Assembly (NCBI RefSeq): GCF_015709455.1
Contig: NZ_JADNQW010000005.1
Span: 1,860,001-1,924,000, forward strand
DNA from: Methylosinus sp. H3A
Lineage (GTDB): Bacteria; Pseudomonadota; Alphaproteobacteria; Rhizobiales; Beijerinckiaceae
Reading direction: 5' to 3'
DNA length: 64,000 nucleotides
The notes under the pieces are model-generated. The model was not told the origin of the DNA, did no database searches, and worked only from the letters and a program-made list of their open reading frames with translations. A program made the translations under genes and the position numbers. The first letter of the stretch is position 1. Every line of letters begins with the position of its first letter. Positions 62,935 through 64,000 of the stretch are shown in pieces.

Positions 62935-64000
62935 ATGACGAAGATACTTCCTGTCATTATGTGCGGCGGGGCGGGCACGCGCGTATGGCCCGAATCGCGG
63001 GAGTCGCTCCCGAAACAATTTATCCCGCTCATCGGCGAGAAATCGACCTTTCAGACGACCATCGAGACGCTGTCGGACGAAGCCTTCGACAAGCCGGTCA
63101 TCATCTCCAACGCCGATTATCGCTTCCTGGTCACCGATCAGCTGCGTGAGATCGGCGCCTGCGCCGATATCGTCCTCGAGCCCACGCGGCGTGATTCCGC
63201 CGCCGCCGTCGCCGTCGCCGCAGGTCTCGCCGCCCGGCGCTCGCCGCAGACGATCGTCGTCGTGCTGGCCGCCGACCATGTCGTGCGCGACAGACAAGGC
63301 CTCGTCGAGCTCTGCAAAAAGGCGGCGGCCGCCGCGGCCGAGGGCCATATCGTCACGCTCGGCGTCAAGCCCGACAGTCCGGCGACCGGCTATGGCTATC
63401 TGCGACCGGGCGAACGGCTTTTCGGCGAGGTCTCCAAGCTCGAGGCCTTCGTCGAAAAACCCGATCGCGACACGGCGCAGCGCTATATCGACGCCGGCTA
63501 TCTGTGGAACAGCGGCAATTTCATCTTCCGCGCCGATGTGATGCAGGAGGAGATCGCGCAATTCGAGCCGGCGATCTTCGAGGCGGCCGAAAAAGCGATC
63601 GACGCCGGGCGCCGCGATCTGGATTTTCTGGTGCTGGACGCCGAAGCTTTCGCGCGCGCGCCCAAGACCTCCATCGATTACGCGGTGATGGAGAAGACGC
63701 GCCGAGCCGCGGTGATCGAGGCGGACATCGGCTGGTCGGACGTCGGCAATTGGCGCGCCGTTTGGGAGCTGACCGAGCGCGACACGGCCGGCAATTCGGT
63801 GCGCGGCAATGGCGTGATCCGCGACTCGCGCAATGTGCATGTGCGCTCGGACGACACTCTGACGACGGTCGTCGGCGTCGACGACGTCATTGTGGTGACG
63901 ACGCAGGATGCGGTGCTGGTGCTCGGCCATGAGCATGGCGACAATGTCAAGCAGCTCGTCGATCAATTGAAGCGCGAGAACCGCCGCGAGGCGGGCGAGC
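62935..64000 (+). CDS. Mannose-1-phosphate guanylyltransferase (partial)
   Basis: The first 355 residues of a GDP-mannose pyrophosphorylase are visible before the window ends. It starts KILPVIMCGGAGTRVWPESR with the pyrophosphorylase loop, has VIISNADYRFLVTDQL, LAADHVV, FVEKPDRDTAQRYI and SIDYAVMEK. It supplies GDP-mannose for surface polysaccharide. It could continue into a fused phosphomannose isomerase domain (ManC type). The ATG at 62935 is preceded by AAAGGCG. Confidence 0.93.
   Translation, partial: MTKILPVIMCGGAGTRVWPESRESLPKQFIPLIGEKSTFQTTIETLSDEAFDKPVIISNADYRFLVTDQLREIGACADIVLEPTRRDSAAAVAVAAGLAARRSPQTIVVVLAADHVVRDRQGLVELCKKAAAAAAEGHIVTLGVKPDSPATGYGYLRPGERLFGEVSKLEAFVEKPDRDTAQRYIDAGYLWNSGNFIFRADVMQEEIAQFEPAIFEAAEKAIDAGRRDLDFLVLDAEAFARAPKTSIDYAVMEKTRRAAVIEADIGWSDVGNWRAVWELTERDTAGNSVRGNGVIRDSRNVHVRSDDTLTTVVGVDDVIVVTTQDAVLVLGHEHGDNVKQLVDQLKRENRREAGE

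Overview
The window is a high-GC chromosomal segment from an alphaproteobacterium of the Hyphomicrobiales. The best fit is a serine-cycle methylotroph such as a type II methanotroph (Methylosinus/Methylocystis-like) or a close relative. This rests on content, not on a database match. There is a complete set of formyltransferase/hydrolase (Fhc) genes for tetrahydromethanopterin-linked formaldehyde oxidation, a Methylobacterium-type pqqA, and three enzymes specific to the ethylmalonyl-CoA (EMC) pathway: methylsuccinyl-CoA dehydrogenase, ethylmalonyl-CoA mutase and crotonyl-CoA carboxylase/reductase. A permuted alphaproteobacterial tmRNA and an alpha-type SspB agree with this. No methane monooxygenase or methanol dehydrogenase gene lies in the window.

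Layout. 1-5.0 kb: a partial glycosyltransferase, a periplasmic binding protein, a host-attachment-family protein, a frame-disrupted small gene, a palindromic repeat and mcd. 5.2-11.8 kb: a cytochrome P450, then a minus-strand run of an ArsR regulator, SRPBCC/AHSA1 proteins, a GST and VOC (PhnB-like) proteins. 12-18.4 kb: rplY-pth, a Cys-rich secreted protein, an HhH protein, permuted ssrA followed by sspB, a DUF4169 gene, an orphan DGQHR (DndB-like) gene, and an unusual Omp25-OmpW double-barrel fusion with a near-perfect FNR/FixK box upstream. 18.7-26.6 kb: housekeeping genes (purL, bolA, grxD, nudix, tlpA, argH, lptM, lysA). 26.6-31.5 kb: a frameshifted GNAT gene, ecm, vapBC and ccr. 32-37.9 kb: a three-gene ABC-2 exporter, cobU, a divergent TetR/AhpD-like pair around a perfect operator palindrome, and a nucleotidyltransferase-like gene. 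38.4-39.5 kb: a low-GC RelA/SpoT synthetase-domain gene that looks acquired. 39.7-48.2 kb: oligopeptidase B and the fhcB-fhcA1-fhcA2-fhcD-fhcC operon. 48.2-52.5 kb: a MarR/SnoaL pair with strong operators, an orphan pqqA with a 15-bp stem terminator, a PepSY membrane protein and a di-haem cytochrome c peroxidase. 52.6-64 kb: a TIGR02300 protein, tRNA-Gly(TCC), tex, a gtrAB-like glycosyl-transfer operon, a SUV3-like helicase and a partial mannose-1-phosphate guanylyltransferase.

How the genes work together. The Fhc complex converts formyl-H4MPT to formate. The serine cycle needs glyoxylate, which the EMC pathway (ccr, ecm, mcd) regenerates. Ecm needs adenosylcobalamin, to which cobU contributes. 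PQQ (precursor peptide pqqA) is the cofactor of methanol dehydrogenases. ssrA and sspB are adjacent and act in one pathway: tmRNA tags stalled proteins and SspB hands them to ClpXP.

The most notable observation is a tandem duplication of fhcA. Both copies are full length (544 aa each) and keep the metal-site residues. A 13-nt relic of the fhcD start, identical to the real one, remains after fhcA1 and marks the duplication junction. Other items worth a second look are the Omp25-OmpW fusion with its FNR/FixK box, the low-GC RelA/SpoT gene, the orphan DGQHR gene next to ssrA, the orphan pqqA and a possible leader-peptide ORF in the AHSA1/GST operon.
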